Source of the DNA: Rubrobacter marinus
GTDB taxonomy: Bacteria; Actinomycetota; Rubrobacteria; Rubrobacterales; Rubrobacteraceae
Assembly (NCBI RefSeq): GCF_011492965.1
Contig: NZ_CP045121.1
Span: forward strand, 310,001 to 374,000
Direction: 5' to 3'
Length of the DNA stretch: 64,000 bases
Shown here: piece after piece, positions 35,735-44,215 of the stretch
How positions within the stretch are numbered: position 1 is the stretch's first letter
Layout: every line of letters starts with the position of its first letter
Position numbers and translations under genes: made by a program
Notes under the pieces: model-generated
The model's input: only the letters and a program-made list of their open reading frames with translations
The model's database searches: none
Told to the model about the DNA's origin: nothing

Positions 35735-36218
35735 TGGGAGACCTCCTGATCCTCTGGTTCGTCGTCTGGTACGAGCATAGGTTCGGCGGCGACTGCGGCC
35801 AATGGGGCGGCCGGGAGACTTGGCGGTAGGGATAACCCCACCCTCGCGCAAGCGGTGTCGCCGGCGTGGTGCCTTCGGGGCGCACCGCGGCGAGGCGCCG
35901 GGGCCGACCGGGGGCGTCGAGCCCCGGCCGGGAGACCCGTACGGGAACAAGCTATCCGGCGCGAGTTTCGCCCCGAGCCCCGGCCAGGGGAGCCGGGAAC
36001 GGGTGTCGGCGCCTCGATGGACGCTACGGAGATCTGGGGGGCACCTGGCCGGCCGTTATCCGGAGAACCTCGCCGAGGTGCCCTGGGCGCGTGAGCCGGC
36101 CCAGCTCGGCGGGTGAACGGCCTCGCCGACCATGGAGGCGTACGGGCCGCCCCGGCGCTAAGATTGCGCGCATGCGAAGCACGCCGCCAGGGGTACCGTC
36201 TACGCGCCGGCCGCTAGC
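35735..36218. other. Divergent intergenic region, no gene recognised
   Basis: About 480 bases between the serine hydrolase (minus) and the exporter (plus). Frames here are GC-rich and arginine-heavy, unlike real proteins. I see no clear promoter. Confidence 0.4.
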
Positions 36219-37151
36219 TTGACGGACGGGGGTACGGGCCGGACGCGGACCGGCACGAAGGGCGCGGCGCTCGCCGAGGTCTCCCTGCTCCTGGCCGCCT
36301 TTTTCGTCGGCACGGACGTCGTCTCGGTCAAGTACGCGCTGGAGGGGTTCCCGCCGCTGGTCTTCATGCCGATCAGGTACGTGCTGGCCGGGCTTCTGCT
36401 GCTCGCCTCCCTCCGGTTTCTCGGCCGGAAGGGCGGGGGCGAGCCTGGCCGCCGGGGCCTCCTCGTTCTGGCGGGCCTCGGGCTGGTGGGCGTCGCCCTG
36501 AACCACGTCGGGTACACGGTGGGCCTGAGCCTCACCAGCGGCTCGAACGCCTCGCTGGTCTTCGCCACGGCCCCGGTCTGGGGCCTCCTGCTCGGCGTCG
36601 TTCTGAGGCTGGAGCGCAGCTCATGGAGGGGCGCCCTCGGCCTCGGGCTCGCCATCGCGGGCGTGGCCCTCGTCGTGGGCGGGGGCCTGGGGTCCCCGGA
36701 GGCGTCCGTGGGAGGCGACCTGCTCGTGTGCCTGAGCGCCCTCTCCTGGGGTGCCTATACGGTGCTTTCGCTGCCCGTATTGCGGCGCCTCGATCCCCTG
36801 GCCGTGGCTGGCTGGACGATGCTGCTCGGCGGCGTCGCGGCCCTTCCCCTGGCCTTCACCGGTTTCCCCGGTCTCTCGGAGCCGCTCTCTTCCGTCCGTT
36901 GGGGTTCGGTGAGCGCGGCGTCCTGGGCGGCAGTCGTCTACTCGACGGTGCTGTGCAGCAGCTTCGCCATAGCCGCGTGGCAGGTCAACGTCTCCCGGCT
37001 GGGGGCCAACAGGGTCCTCGTCTACCTGTACCTGGTGACGCTCGTCGGGCTCATGGCCAGCGTCGTGCTGCTCGGGGAGGACCTGGGGGCGAGCAAGATC
37101 GCGGGGGCGGCCGCCATCCTGCTGGGCGTCTACCTGGCTCGCCGCGCCTAG
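36219..37151 (+). CDS. EamA/DMT-family transporter
   Basis: TTG 36219; 310 residues, ten hydrophobic segments in two EamA repeats of five. Repeat 1 contains FFVGTDVVSVKYALEGFPPL and RYVLAGLLLLASLRFL; repeat 2 contains LVCLSALSWGAYTVLSLPVL and NRVLVYLYLVTLVGLMASVV. The DMT superfamily exports metabolites or amino acids or imports nucleotide sugars; the substrate is not predictable. No strong ribosome binding site precedes the TTG, so a downstream start is possible. It is followed by a MerR-type regulator on the same strand. Confidence 0.88.
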   Translation: MTDGGTGRTRTGTKGAALAEVSLLLAAFFVGTDVVSVKYALEGFPPLVFMPIRYVLAGLLLLASLRFLGRKGGGEPGRRGLLVLAGLGLVGVALNHVGYTVGLSLTSGSNASLVFATAPVWGLLLGVVLRLERSSWRGALGLGLAIAGVALVVGGGLGSPEASVGGDLLVCLSALSWGAYTVLSLPVLRRLDPLAVAGWTMLLGGVAALPLAFTGFPGLSEPLSSVRWGSVSAASWAAVVYSTVLCSSFAIAAWQVNVSRLGANRVLVYLYLVTLVGLMASVVLLGEDLGASKIAGAAAILLGVYLARRA

Positions 37152-37412
37152 AAGAACTTCGAGAACCTCGGCCATCGCATGGTTCGAGGAGGATCGTCCG
37201 CCAACGGCGCCGCGTCGCTGGCGGTGCTGCGCTGGCACCCGCAGGAGGGCCGATCCGCGATCCCGAAGTCGACCAGGCCCGCCCGCATCGACCCTCTTGC
37301 CCCTGCGCCTTCCCATCTTCTCTCCGATCCTTTCGGGGCCCAACCGGCGTGGACGGACGCCGAAGGAGAGCGTAAAGTCTCCCGTGACCGGAGAGTCGAG
37401 CGGGAGGGCGCG

Positions 37413-38405
37413 GTGGAGGGGAAGAAAGGCGGGCTGTACAGGATCGGGGAGGTCTCGCGCCTGAGCGGCGTCTCGGTCAAGACCATTCGCCACTACTCGG
37501 ACGAGGGCGTGCTTCCTCCTTCGGGGGTCACCGGGGCGGGCTACCGGATGTACTCGGAGGCAGATCGCTCGCGCCTGGAGCTGGTGCGCACGCTGAGGGC
37601 CGCGGGCTTCGACCTTGCTACAATAAGACGCCTCCTCGAAGGGGACGTAGAGCCCTTGGAGGCGCTCAGGCTCCAGGCGGAGGCCGTGGACCTGCAGCTC
37701 AAGACCTTGACGCGCCGACGCGCGCTCCTGCAGGCCACCCTGGGCGCAGACGGCGGCCCGGACACCTCCTACCCCGATCGGGCGCGGGCGCTGGGGCTGC
37801 TGGAGGCGAGGGAGCGGGAGGCTTTCCTGGCCGAGCACCTGAGGAGAGGCCTCGACGGGGTGCCCATGGACCCGGACGCCGAAGCGTGGTTCTGGCGGAG
37901 AATCGTCTCCGGCATGCCCGACGAGCTGGACGAGGAGCGATTAGAGGCGTGGGCGGAGCTGGCGCGGCTCGCCTCCGACGACACCTTCGTCGAAGCGATC
38001 CGGAAGCAGACGAAGCCGGTCTGGGAGGCGGCCGAGGGGAGCCTCGACTCGGCCGGTTGGAGCGGTGCCGTCAGAGGCGCGATCGACGAGGCCGCGAGGG
38101 CCGTGCGGGAGGGACGCCCGCCGACCGGGGAGCGCGAGCAGCGCGTGGTCGCGGGCTGGGTCGAGGCCTCCGCACGCGCCATGGGCAAACGGGACGACCC
38201 GCGCTTCGCCGGATGGATGCTCTCCCACCACGAGGGGACCTACGATCCCCGCATGGAGCGCTACTGGGAGCTGATCTCCACCCTCAAGAGGTGGGAGTAC
38301 GACCCCACCGTATCGAAGGCTTATCGGTGGCTCATCGAGGGTCTGCGCTGGCGAGTCGCGGGAAGCCAACGCACCGACGGCGACGGTAGCATCGCACCAG
38401 ACTGA
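37413..38405 (+). CDS. MerR-family transcriptional regulator with large effector domain
   Basis: GTG 37413 follows GGGAGGGCGCG; 330 residues. The N-terminal MerR winged HTH is typical: YRIGEVSRLSGVSVKTIRHY then GYRMYSEADRSRLELVRTLRAAG. A coiled-coil dimerisation helix (about 70-110) precedes a C-terminal domain of about 210 residues, helical and rich in Trp, of the type seen in actinobacterial MerR effector domains. No cysteines occupy metal-sensor positions, so a small-molecule ligand is more likely than a metal. The upstream exporter could be its target; no MerR-type spaced promoter was found. Confidence 0.88.
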   Translation: MEGKKGGLYRIGEVSRLSGVSVKTIRHYSDEGVLPPSGVTGAGYRMYSEADRSRLELVRTLRAAGFDLATIRRLLEGDVEPLEALRLQAEAVDLQLKTLTRRRALLQATLGADGGPDTSYPDRARALGLLEAREREAFLAEHLRRGLDGVPMDPDAEAWFWRRIVSGMPDELDEERLEAWAELARLASDDTFVEAIRKQTKPVWEAAEGSLDSAGWSGAVRGAIDEAARAVREGRPPTGEREQRVVAGWVEASARAMGKRDDPRFAGWMLSHHEGTYDPRMERYWELISTLKRWEYDPTVSKAYRWLIEGLRWRVAGSQRTDGDGSIAPD

Positions 38406-38796
38406 GCTTGCGGACAGGCTCTAGTCGGGGACCTCCGGGTAGGGGAGCAGCGCTTCCTAAAACACCCGCGTCGCGCTGGCCGCCGGGGCGCGTAGTCCTC
38501 CAGCCACCCCGCTCCTCCGATTCCTCGGCCCCCTGGGAGAACGGCTCCCGGTGCAGGTCGTAGCCGTGGGCGGGTCCGGTCTCGCGCGCACGGCACGGAG
38601 CCCGCAAGTTGCCGTGGTGGCGGTCTTCGGGCGGAAGACAGGGAGCAGTTCCTGGCCGTGGCCTCCGCCCAGCTCACCTACCGGGAGATCCCACGCGCCT
38701 GAACAAAGCCGACTACTCGGGGGGAAGATTCCTCGCTGCCTTCGTCCTCGAGTCGGGCAACTCGTTACGCGACCATACTCCTCGAACCCGCGGCTC
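38406..38796. other. Intergenic stretch upstream of the PadR operon
   Basis: About 390 bases with no intact gene. A minus-strand frame encodes GPAHGYDLHREPFSQGAEES, which looks protein-like and may be a remnant, but I cannot place it in a family. Confidence 0.3.
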
Positions 38797-38836
38797 TTAC
38801 ATTACATAGCACCGCCATGTATAATGCTGCTATGTA
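38797..38836 (+). promoter_or_regulatory. padR promoter with overlapping inverted-repeat operator
   Basis: TATAAT at 38820-38825 is a perfect -10; TTACAT at 38797-38802 is a weak -35 at 17-base spacing. The -10 lies between the arms of an inverted repeat, TACATAGC (38803-38810) and GCTATGTA (38829-38836). An ATGT/ACAT-containing dyad is typical of PadR operators, so autoregulation of the next gene is likely. Confidence 0.6.
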
Positions 38837-38874
38837 CGTTCGGATGAGTTCATCAGCGCTGTGCGACGGGTGAG

Positions 38875-39264
38875 ATGATGGAGATCGGCAAGGACCTGAT
38901 AGCCGCTTCCTCGACCCCGATCGTTCTGGCGATCCTGGCCGAGGAGGACAGCTACGGCTACGCGATCCTCCAGCGGGTTCGGGAGTTGTCCGGAGGGCGC
39001 ATGGAGTGGACGGACGGGATGCTCTACCCCGTTCTGCACCGGCTCGAGCGGCTCGGTCACGTCGAGGCGCGGTGGGTGGTTGCGGAGAGCGGCCGTCGTC
39101 GCAAGTACTACCGGATCACGTCCCAGGGCCGGTCTCAGCTCGCGGAGGAGCGCAGGCAGTGGCAGGCGGTGGACGCCACGCTGCGGGGGATCTGGCAGGC
39201 GCTCTCCGTCTCCGTTCCGGTGGGCCACCCGGCGCTGGCCGCGCCACGGCCAGAGGGGGCCTGA
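38875..39264 (+). CDS. PadR-family transcriptional regulator
   Basis: ATG 38875 (GGGTGAG upstream); 129 residues. The winged HTH shows the PadR pattern: ILAEEDSYGYAILQRVREL, the TDGMLYPVLHRLERLGHVE recognition helix, the wing RRKYYRITSQGRSQL, and a short dimerisation helix. Small PadR proteins sense phenolics or drugs and often repress their own operon. The gene is followed, 2 bases later, by a membrane protein with the permease prefix domain, a pairing common for PadR regulators. The inverted repeat over its promoter suggests autorepression. Confidence 0.93.
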   Translation: MMEIGKDLIAASSTPIVLAILAEEDSYGYAILQRVRELSGGRMEWTDGMLYPVLHRLERLGHVEARWVVAESGRRRKYYRITSQGRSQLAEERRQWQAVDATLRGIWQALSVSVPVGHPALAAPRPEGA

Positions 39265-39266
39265 GG

Positions 39267-40643
39267 ATGCCGGACCCGGGTCACGGGGTATCGCTCGAGG
39301 AGCAGATCGACCGGTGGCGGAGCTACCTCCGCCGCCGGCAGGCGATCCACTCCGTCGACGTAGCGGAGCTGGAAGACCATCTGCGCGAGCAGGTAGCGGT
39401 CCTGGTCGACGCGGGGCTCGCCACCGACGAAGCGTTCCTGGTGGCGGTGAAGCGCATGGGCGACCTCGACGCCCTCTCGCGGGAGTTCGCGAGCGAGCAC
39501 TCGGAGCGCCTCTGGAAGCAGCTCGTCGTCGTCCCTTCGAATTCCGGCGATCCACGAGCGCGGGCCCGAACGGAGGCCGTCGTCGCCTTCTGTCTCGCGG
39601 TGGCGGCGGCCGTGGTCATCAAGGTGCCGGCGCTCTTCGGGATCCAATTGGACGGGGACGCCGGCTTCTACGCCCGCAACCTGAGCCTCTTCGTGCTGCC
39701 CCTCCTGACCGGCTATTTCGTCTGGAACCGGCGGCTTGGCACCGGCACGATCCTCTGGCTGGCCGTGGCGTTCGTCGCGGCGGGCGTCTTCGCCAACGTC
39801 TATCCCTTCGGAGGGGACCTCGACGGCTACACCGAGGCGCTCACGGCGCTTCACCTGCCGATCGCGCTCTGGCTGGTGGTGGGCATCGCGTACGCCGGCG
39901 GCCGCTGGAGGCAGGTCGCGGGCCGCATGGACTTCATCCGATTCTCGGGCGAGCTGTTCATCTACTACGTCCTGATCGCCCTCGGCGGCGGCGTGCTCAC
40001 GGCGTTTATGGCGATGATCTTCCGGTCCATCGGGATCGACGTCGAGCCCTTCTTCGAGTCGTGGCTGCTGCCGTGCGGGGCGGCCGGGGCCGTCGTGGTC
40101 GCCTCCTGGCTGGTGGAGGCCAAGCAGAGCGTGATCGAGAACATGGCGCCCGTGTTGACGCGCCTCTTCACGCCCCTTTTCGCCGCCGTGCTGGTCACCT
40201 TTCTGGGGACCCTGCTGTGGACCGGGCGCGGGGTCGGCATCGAGCGGAACGTGCTCATCGCCTTCGACCTGCTCCTGGTGCTGGTCCTCGGCCTCCTGCT
40301 GTATTCCGTCTCCGCCCGGGACCCCCAGTCGCCCCCCGGGGCCTTCGATGTGGTGCAGGTCGTGCTCGTGGTCAGCGCGCTGCTGGCCGACGCGGTGGCG
40401 CTGTGGGCCATCGCCGCGCGCATCACCGAGTTCGGCTTCAGCCCGAACCGCGTGGCCGCCCTGGGCGAGAACGTGATCCTCCTGGTCAACCTGGCGTGGT
40501 CCGCCGTGCTCTACGTCCGCTTTCTGAGAGGGCGCGGATCTTTCACGGGCCTCGAACGGTGGCAGACGGCTTACCTGCCGGTCTACGCCGCGTGGGCGGC
40601 GATCGTCGTGATCGTCTTTCCGCCGGTGTTCGGGTACGTCTGA
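39267..40643 (+). CDS. Permease-prefix-domain membrane protein
   Basis: ATG 39267 follows CTGAG close after the padR stop; 458 residues. The N-terminal soluble prefix (about 1-85) reads EEQIDRWRSYLRRRQAIH, DVAELEDHLREQVAVL and AVKRMGDLDALSREF, the permease prefix domain 1 found with PadR partners. Eleven or so membrane spans fill the rest. No transport motif was recognised. Its expression should be set by the PadR repressor. The function may be a drug- or envelope-stress-related membrane protein; unknown. Confidence 0.8.
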   Translation: MPDPGHGVSLEEQIDRWRSYLRRRQAIHSVDVAELEDHLREQVAVLVDAGLATDEAFLVAVKRMGDLDALSREFASEHSERLWKQLVVVPSNSGDPRARARTEAVVAFCLAVAAAVVIKVPALFGIQLDGDAGFYARNLSLFVLPLLTGYFVWNRRLGTGTILWLAVAFVAAGVFANVYPFGGDLDGYTEALTALHLPIALWLVVGIAYAGGRWRQVAGRMDFIRFSGELFIYYVLIALGGGVLTAFMAMIFRSIGIDVEPFFESWLLPCGAAGAVVVASWLVEAKQSVIENMAPVLTRLFTPLFAAVLVTFLGTLLWTGRGVGIERNVLIAFDLLLVLVLGLLLYSVSARDPQSPPGAFDVVQVVLVVSALLADAVALWAIAARITEFGFSPNRVAALGENVILLVNLAWSAVLYVRFLRGRGSFTGLERWQTAYLPVYAAWAAIVVIVFPPVFGYV

Positions 40644-40884
40644 TCGGGCGCCGCACCCGTTCTCCACGGCGACGTTCGCGGGCGACGGGCAGCTACTGGA
40701 GTTATGCCTAAAGCACGCCGCCCCGAGCTGGAGCGTGCGCTCGGAGGCGCCCGTCTCCTCGTCGCGCTCCCGAACCACGCCGAGCAGGGGGCGAGGAGGA
40801 GAGGCCATGCGCGGGCGGTTTGCTCCTGGACGGCGGCGCCAATACACTGCGCCCGGGTTAGCGAGCCAAGAGGAGGGAACCGAG

Positions 40885-41634
40885 TTGAATCTCAAGGGTG
40901 CGGTCGCGGTCGTGACGGGCGCCAGCCGCGGCATAGGCAACGCGATAGCCGAGGACCTGGGTCGAGCCGGGGCGAAGGTCGTGGTCAACTACGCCGGAAG
41001 CCGGGAGCCGGCCGAGGAACTGGCGGAGAAGATCAACCAGACCGGGGGCGGCGGCAAGGCGGTGGCGATCCAGGCCGACGTCTCGGACCCGGAGGACGCC
41101 CGGAAGCTCATGGAAGGGGCCGTCGAGCAGTTCGGCGGCATAGACGTCCTCGTCAACAACGCCGGCGTCAACGTCGACAAGACGGTGGACAAGCTGGAGG
41201 TGGAGGACTGGCAGAAGGTCATCGAGCTCGACCTGAACGGCTGCTTCTACACCGTGCACGCAGCGCTCCCGCACATGAAGGAGCGGAACGCCGGCGCGAT
41301 CGTCAACATGAGCTCCTTCGTCGGCGAGGCGGGCAACATGGGCCAGGCCAACTACGCGGCCGCCAAGGCCGGCTTGCTCGGCTTCACCAAGACCCTGGCT
41401 CTTGAGCTCGCCAGGAACAACATCACCGTCAACGCCGTCTGCCCGGGCTTTATCGAGACCGACATGACCGACGCCATCCCCGAGGAGGTGCAGGAGAAGA
41501 TCACCAAGACGATCCCCATGGGCCGCTTCGGCAAGCCCGAGGACATAGCCCAGGCCGTGCGCTTCTGCATCGAGAACGCCTACATGACCGGCGCCACCCT
41601 CGACATAAACGGCGGCGTCTACATGAGGACGTAA
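40885..41634 (+). CDS. fabG: Short-chain dehydrogenase, 3-oxoacyl-ACP / acetoacetyl-CoA reductase type
   Basis: TTG 40885 follows AGGAGGGAACCGAG; 249 residues. Classical SDR features are present: VVTGASRGIGNAIAEDLGRA, NNAGVN near 92, catalytic Ser in VNMSSFVGE, YAAAKAG with the Tyr/Lys pair near 157-161, and PGFIETDMT. NADPH preference is suggested by the basic residue after the glycine motif. FabG or PhaB-type ketoacyl reduction is the best match; as a lone gene it may be a paralogue with another alcohol or ketone substrate. Confidence 0.85.
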   Translation: MNLKGAVAVVTGASRGIGNAIAEDLGRAGAKVVVNYAGSREPAEELAEKINQTGGGGKAVAIQADVSDPEDARKLMEGAVEQFGGIDVLVNNAGVNVDKTVDKLEVEDWQKVIELDLNGCFYTVHAALPHMKERNAGAIVNMSSFVGEAGNMGQANYAAAKAGLLGFTKTLALELARNNITVNAVCPGFIETDMTDAIPEEVQEKITKTIPMGRFGKPEDIAQAVRFCIENAYMTGATLDINGGVYMRT

Positions 41635-41674
41635 CGGTCCCGAGACCCGGGACGGCCGCGGTCGGGTGATCCGC

Positions 41675-41752
41675 TCCTGCTCCATCACCAAAGACCCGAC
41701 GACCTGATGGGCGAGATCCACCACCGCATGCCCGCCATCTTCCCGAGAACTA
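41675..41752 (+). pseudogene. Remnant of an SOS-response-associated peptidase (YedK/HMCES)-like gene
   Basis: Two adjacent frames read SCSITKDP and DDLMGEIHHRMPAIFP, recalling the SRAP segment with the conserved IHxRMPxIL motif. The catalytic N-terminal Cys2 region and most of the domain are absent, so this is a fragment, not a working gene. The rest of 41635-41976 shows no other gene; a weak 6-bp hairpin (GTCCCG/CGGGAC at 41637-41653) follows the fabG stop. Confidence 0.35.
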
Positions 41753-41976
41753 CGGGGCGTGGCCGGACTCCGGCCCGGCGAGACGGAGGCCCACACGGTC
41801 AGCCGCGGGGCGAACAGACCGGCCAACGACGAGCCCGGCGTCGAGCCGGAGACTCTGCGGCCGTACAAAGGACGCGCTGACCACGCAGGCGCGTCGTCGT
41901 GGGCGCGCCGGCGAGGTAGCCGTTGGGTCCGATCTCTCCGCGGCGAGAAGGTCCGCCGCAGGCAGGAGGAGGAGTT

Positions 41977-42609
41977 TTGGACGGTTCGGAGAGGTCCGAG
42001 AGGCTGCGGAGGGTGTACTCGGCCCGGGACAACCGGGAGCTGGCGACGGGCTACGACGAGTGGGCGCGGGACTACGAAGAAGACATGCTGCGCTTCGGGT
42101 ACGCGATACCCGCCGTGGCGGCCGGGTTCGTGGGACGCCATGTCCCGCCCGAAGGGCGCGTGCTCGACGCGGGCGCGGGCACCGGCATGTTCGGCAGCAT
42201 CCTCGGCGTGCTCGGCTACGAGGACCTCGTGGGGATAGACATCTCCGAGCGCATGCTCGAGAAGGCCGGCGAAAAGGACGCGTACCGCGCGTTGCATCGC
42301 ATGGTGCTGGGCGAGCCTTTAGGCTTCGCTGATGGCACCTTCTCGGCCGCCGTCTCGGTGGGGGTCTTCACGACGAACCACGCCCCGCCCGAGGCGCTCG
42401 ACGAGCTGGTGCGGGTCGTCGAGCCGGGCGGGCACGTGATCTTCAGTGTCCGCGACGACGTGTACCGGAACGAGGGTTTCGAAGAGAAGCAGGCGTCGCT
42501 GGAGAAGGAAGGTGGCTGGCGTAGGGTGGCGATGAGCGAAGCGTTCCAGCCCTTCCCCGCCGGGAACACCTCGCACACGACCCGCCTCTTCGTCTACGAG
42601 ACGGGGTAG
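41977..42609 (+). CDS. Class I SAM-dependent methyltransferase
   Basis: TTG 41977 follows AGGAGGAGGAGTT; 210 residues. Motif I VLDAGAGTGMFGSILG, motif II DISERMLEKAGEK, motif IV region ADGTFSAAVSVGVFTTNHAP and motif V VVEPGGHVIFSVRDDVY are all present, as in UbiE/Methyltransf_11 proteins. The YDEWARDYEEDM N-terminus is typical of Williams-Beuren-like methyltransferases in bacteria. The acceptor is unknown. It stands alone, with no operon partner. Confidence 0.85.
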   Translation: MDGSERSERLRRVYSARDNRELATGYDEWARDYEEDMLRFGYAIPAVAAGFVGRHVPPEGRVLDAGAGTGMFGSILGVLGYEDLVGIDISERMLEKAGEKDAYRALHRMVLGEPLGFADGTFSAAVSVGVFTTNHAPPEALDELVRVVEPGGHVIFSVRDDVYRNEGFEEKQASLEKEGGWRRVAMSEAFQPFPAGNTSHTTRLFVYETG

Positions 42610-42843
42610 CGTCTCCGCTGCGAACGCCTCATTCGCCGTTCCCCCGCGCCTCGTCCATGCCGCGGCCCTGAACAGTCTATGTTCGGCCCGAGCCTTCCCG
42701 CGTCGCGGCGGACCTCGTGGTTGGTCTGGAGCGCGTCCGGGTCGTTCCCGTGCGCCCCGGGCTCCACGTCCCTGCCCCGCTTCCTACCCGTGCTTCTACC
42801 CTCGCGTAAGTCGCCCTGACCCGCCTTGGCGAGACCTCTTCGG

Positions 42844-42927
42844 CTACCGCCCGCGGCGGTGCTGCTGGATCTTGCGCCAGATGATCGGTGCTGCCGCGAT
42901 CAGAACCCGCCTGAGCAGAAAACTCAT
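42844..42927 (-). CDS. Predicted 27-residue basic membrane-associated peptide
   Basis: On the minus strand GAGGGAGTACGG precedes ATG 42927. The peptide is MSFLLRRVLIAAAPIIW followed by RKIQQHRRGR and a stop at 42844: one short amphipathic/hydrophobic helix with a very basic tail. It lies 86 bases downstream of the DUF2382 stop, beyond a strong hairpin. No family is recognised; the ribosome binding site and composition make it a reasonable small protein. Confidence 0.4.
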   Translation of the reverse strand: MSFLLRRVLIAAAPIIWRKIQQHRRGR

Positions 42928-42960
42928 CCGTACTCCCTCTTGATCGGTTCTCTTCCGAGC

Positions 42961-42991
42961 ACGGGAAGGGGTCCCCAAGGCCCCTTCCCGT
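42961..42991 (-). terminator. Hairpin terminator after the DUF2382 gene
   Basis: ACGGGAAGGGG and CCCCTTCCCGT form a perfect 11-bp stem with a 9-base loop, directly downstream of the DUF2382 stop (43013). No U-tract follows. Confidence 0.6.
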
Positions 42992-43012
42992 ACGGCGTTC
43001 GTAGCGCTTCTG

Positions 43013-43524
43013 CTAGCCCCGCCCGACGGTGCCGGAGGCGTCGTCGATGTCGACCTCCTCCTTGCGCACGTCCTCCTCGACGATCTCCTCGTCCCGGACG
43101 ACGTCCTTGCGGACCCGGATCTCTTCCTTGACCTTGGCTCGCTTGTCGACGACGACCTCCTCCTCGACGACCGGCACGCTGACCGCGTCCTCGCCGATCT
43201 CGCCGGGGGTGCCGTCGTTGACCGGCACGCGGTCCACCGAGACCTCCTCGCGCTTCTTCGGGACCGCGATCCTCTCGCGCTCGGTCCTCACGGTCTTGCG
43301 CACGCCGACCTGACCGGCCTCGCGCTCCCTGACCCCGGCGCGCAGCTCCTCCTCGGAGCGCTGAATCCTGAGCTCGTCGTCGTCGCGGCCCACGCCCTCC
43401 TGATCGGAGGCGTGACCCTCGAAGTGCCCGGACTCGGTGTCGCCCTCGTACATCCCGGGGCCCACGCGGCCGGACTCGACGTCGTCGCCTTCCCCGATGC
43501 CCTGTTCCTGTCGTTCTGCTCCAT
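43013..43524 (-). pseudogene. DUF2382 (YsnF/AvaK-like) stress protein, one frameshift
   Basis: ATG 43524 follows GAGGAGGCACGAG. The DUF2382 domain is clear: LRIQRSEEELRAGVREREAG then VGVRKTVRTERERIAVPKKR, EEVSVDRVPVN and a highly charged tail of EEEVVVDKRAKVKEEIRVRK type. Near 43500 the frame breaks after EQNDRNR; one G in a GGG run gives NRGIGEGDDVESGRVGPGMYEG and joins the rest. DUF2382 proteins are general-stress proteins of unknown action in Bacillus, Nostoc and actinobacteria. Strong hairpins stand on both sides of the gene. Likely intact in the real genome. Confidence 0.75.
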
Positions 43525-43567
43525 CTCGTGCCTCCTCGTTCTCGTCGTTGCCCTGCTACGCACACCG

Positions 43568-43606
43568 ACGGGGGCCGGGGCCGCTTCCGCGCGCCCCGGC
43601 CCCCGT
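43568..43606 (-). terminator. Very stable hairpin after the WGxxGxxG gene
   Basis: A perfect 14-bp stem (ACGGGGGCCGGGGC with GCCCCGGCCCCCGT) and an 11-base loop sit 11 bases after the WGxxGxxG stop and before the DUF2382 start. No U-tract follows. Confidence 0.65.
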
Positions 43607-43616
43607 TCGATAGCTA

Positions 43617-44036
43617 CTACCTCTTGCGGTGGACGTCGACCTTGTCGCCGTCGACGCTACCGTCGGTGCTGCTCACGACCTCGGAGTCGCGCACAGTGCC
43701 CCTCCGGACGCCGTCGCCGTCGTCCGCCGAGGTAACGTTCCTCGTCCCGGAGTTCCTCTCGGCGCTCGGGGCGCGCTTGACGTCCACGTTGTCGTCCTTC
43801 CTGCGCCTCAAGCCGGCCAGCCCCGCCAGACCCAGGAGCCCCAACAGGCCCCAGAGCCCCGTGTAGTCGCGGTCCTCGTTGACGACGACATCGCGGTTGA
43901 CTACCTCGCCCTCACCCTGGGACTGCGCCTCGGCGGCTTGCCCGGCCGCCGTCAGGGCGCCCGCGCTCAGGAGCCCGGCCAATGCCGCCGCCGCAAGCTT
44001 CTTCTGAGTGATGGTCCGCGCGCTTTCTAGCAACAT
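43617..44036 (-). CDS. WGxxGxxG-type secreted/membrane protein
   Basis: ATG 44036 follows GGAAAGACC; 139 residues. A signal peptide (about 10-36, LAAAALAGLLSAGALTAAG, cut near AEAQS) is followed by a short mature region and the motif GLWGLLGLLGLAGLAGLRRR near 60-79. That motif defines WGxxGxxG-CTERM-like proteins, whose hydrophobic repeat and arginines resemble a membrane-sorting signal; here it lies mid-protein with a charged tail of about 60 residues after it. Function unknown. It sits with stress genes and has its own promoter (44103-44130). Confidence 0.72.
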   Translation of the reverse strand: MLLESARTITQKKLAAAALAGLLSAGALTAAGQAAEAQSQGEGEVVNRDVVVNEDRDYTGLWGLLGLLGLAGLAGLRRRKDDNVDVKRAPSAERNSGTRNVTSADDGDGVRRGTVRDSEVVSSTDGSVDGDKVDVHRKR

Positions 44037-44102
44037 GGTCTTTCCTTTCGTCCGTTTTCCGCGCCGCGTCGTTGCGCCGCGCCGGGTCATCTGCCAGACG
44101 AC

Positions 44103-44130
44103 ATGGTAAGCTGCGAATGTCTAAAGTCAA
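44103..44130 (-). promoter_or_regulatory. Promoter for the WGxxGxxG gene
   Basis: On the minus strand TTGACT (44130-44125) and TACCAT (44108-44103) are 16 bases apart. They sit in a conspicuous AT-rich island of about 70 bases between the divergent WGxxGxxG and HTH genes; repeated AAAGT/CAAC words in it could be binding sites. Confidence 0.5.
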
Positions 44131-44215
44131 CAAAAGTAAAGTACTAACAAGCAAAATGCACATTAAGGTGCAGCGCAAGCGCAGGCGAATGTAGCCGGCG
44201 TGGGAAGGCAGAGGC

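Noticed and set aside
42610-42843. A minus-strand coding frame of about 60 codons with no start
   Set aside because: It reads as a hydrophilic protein-like stretch (GRDVEPGAHGNDPDALQTNH), but there is no start, ribosome binding site or recognised family.
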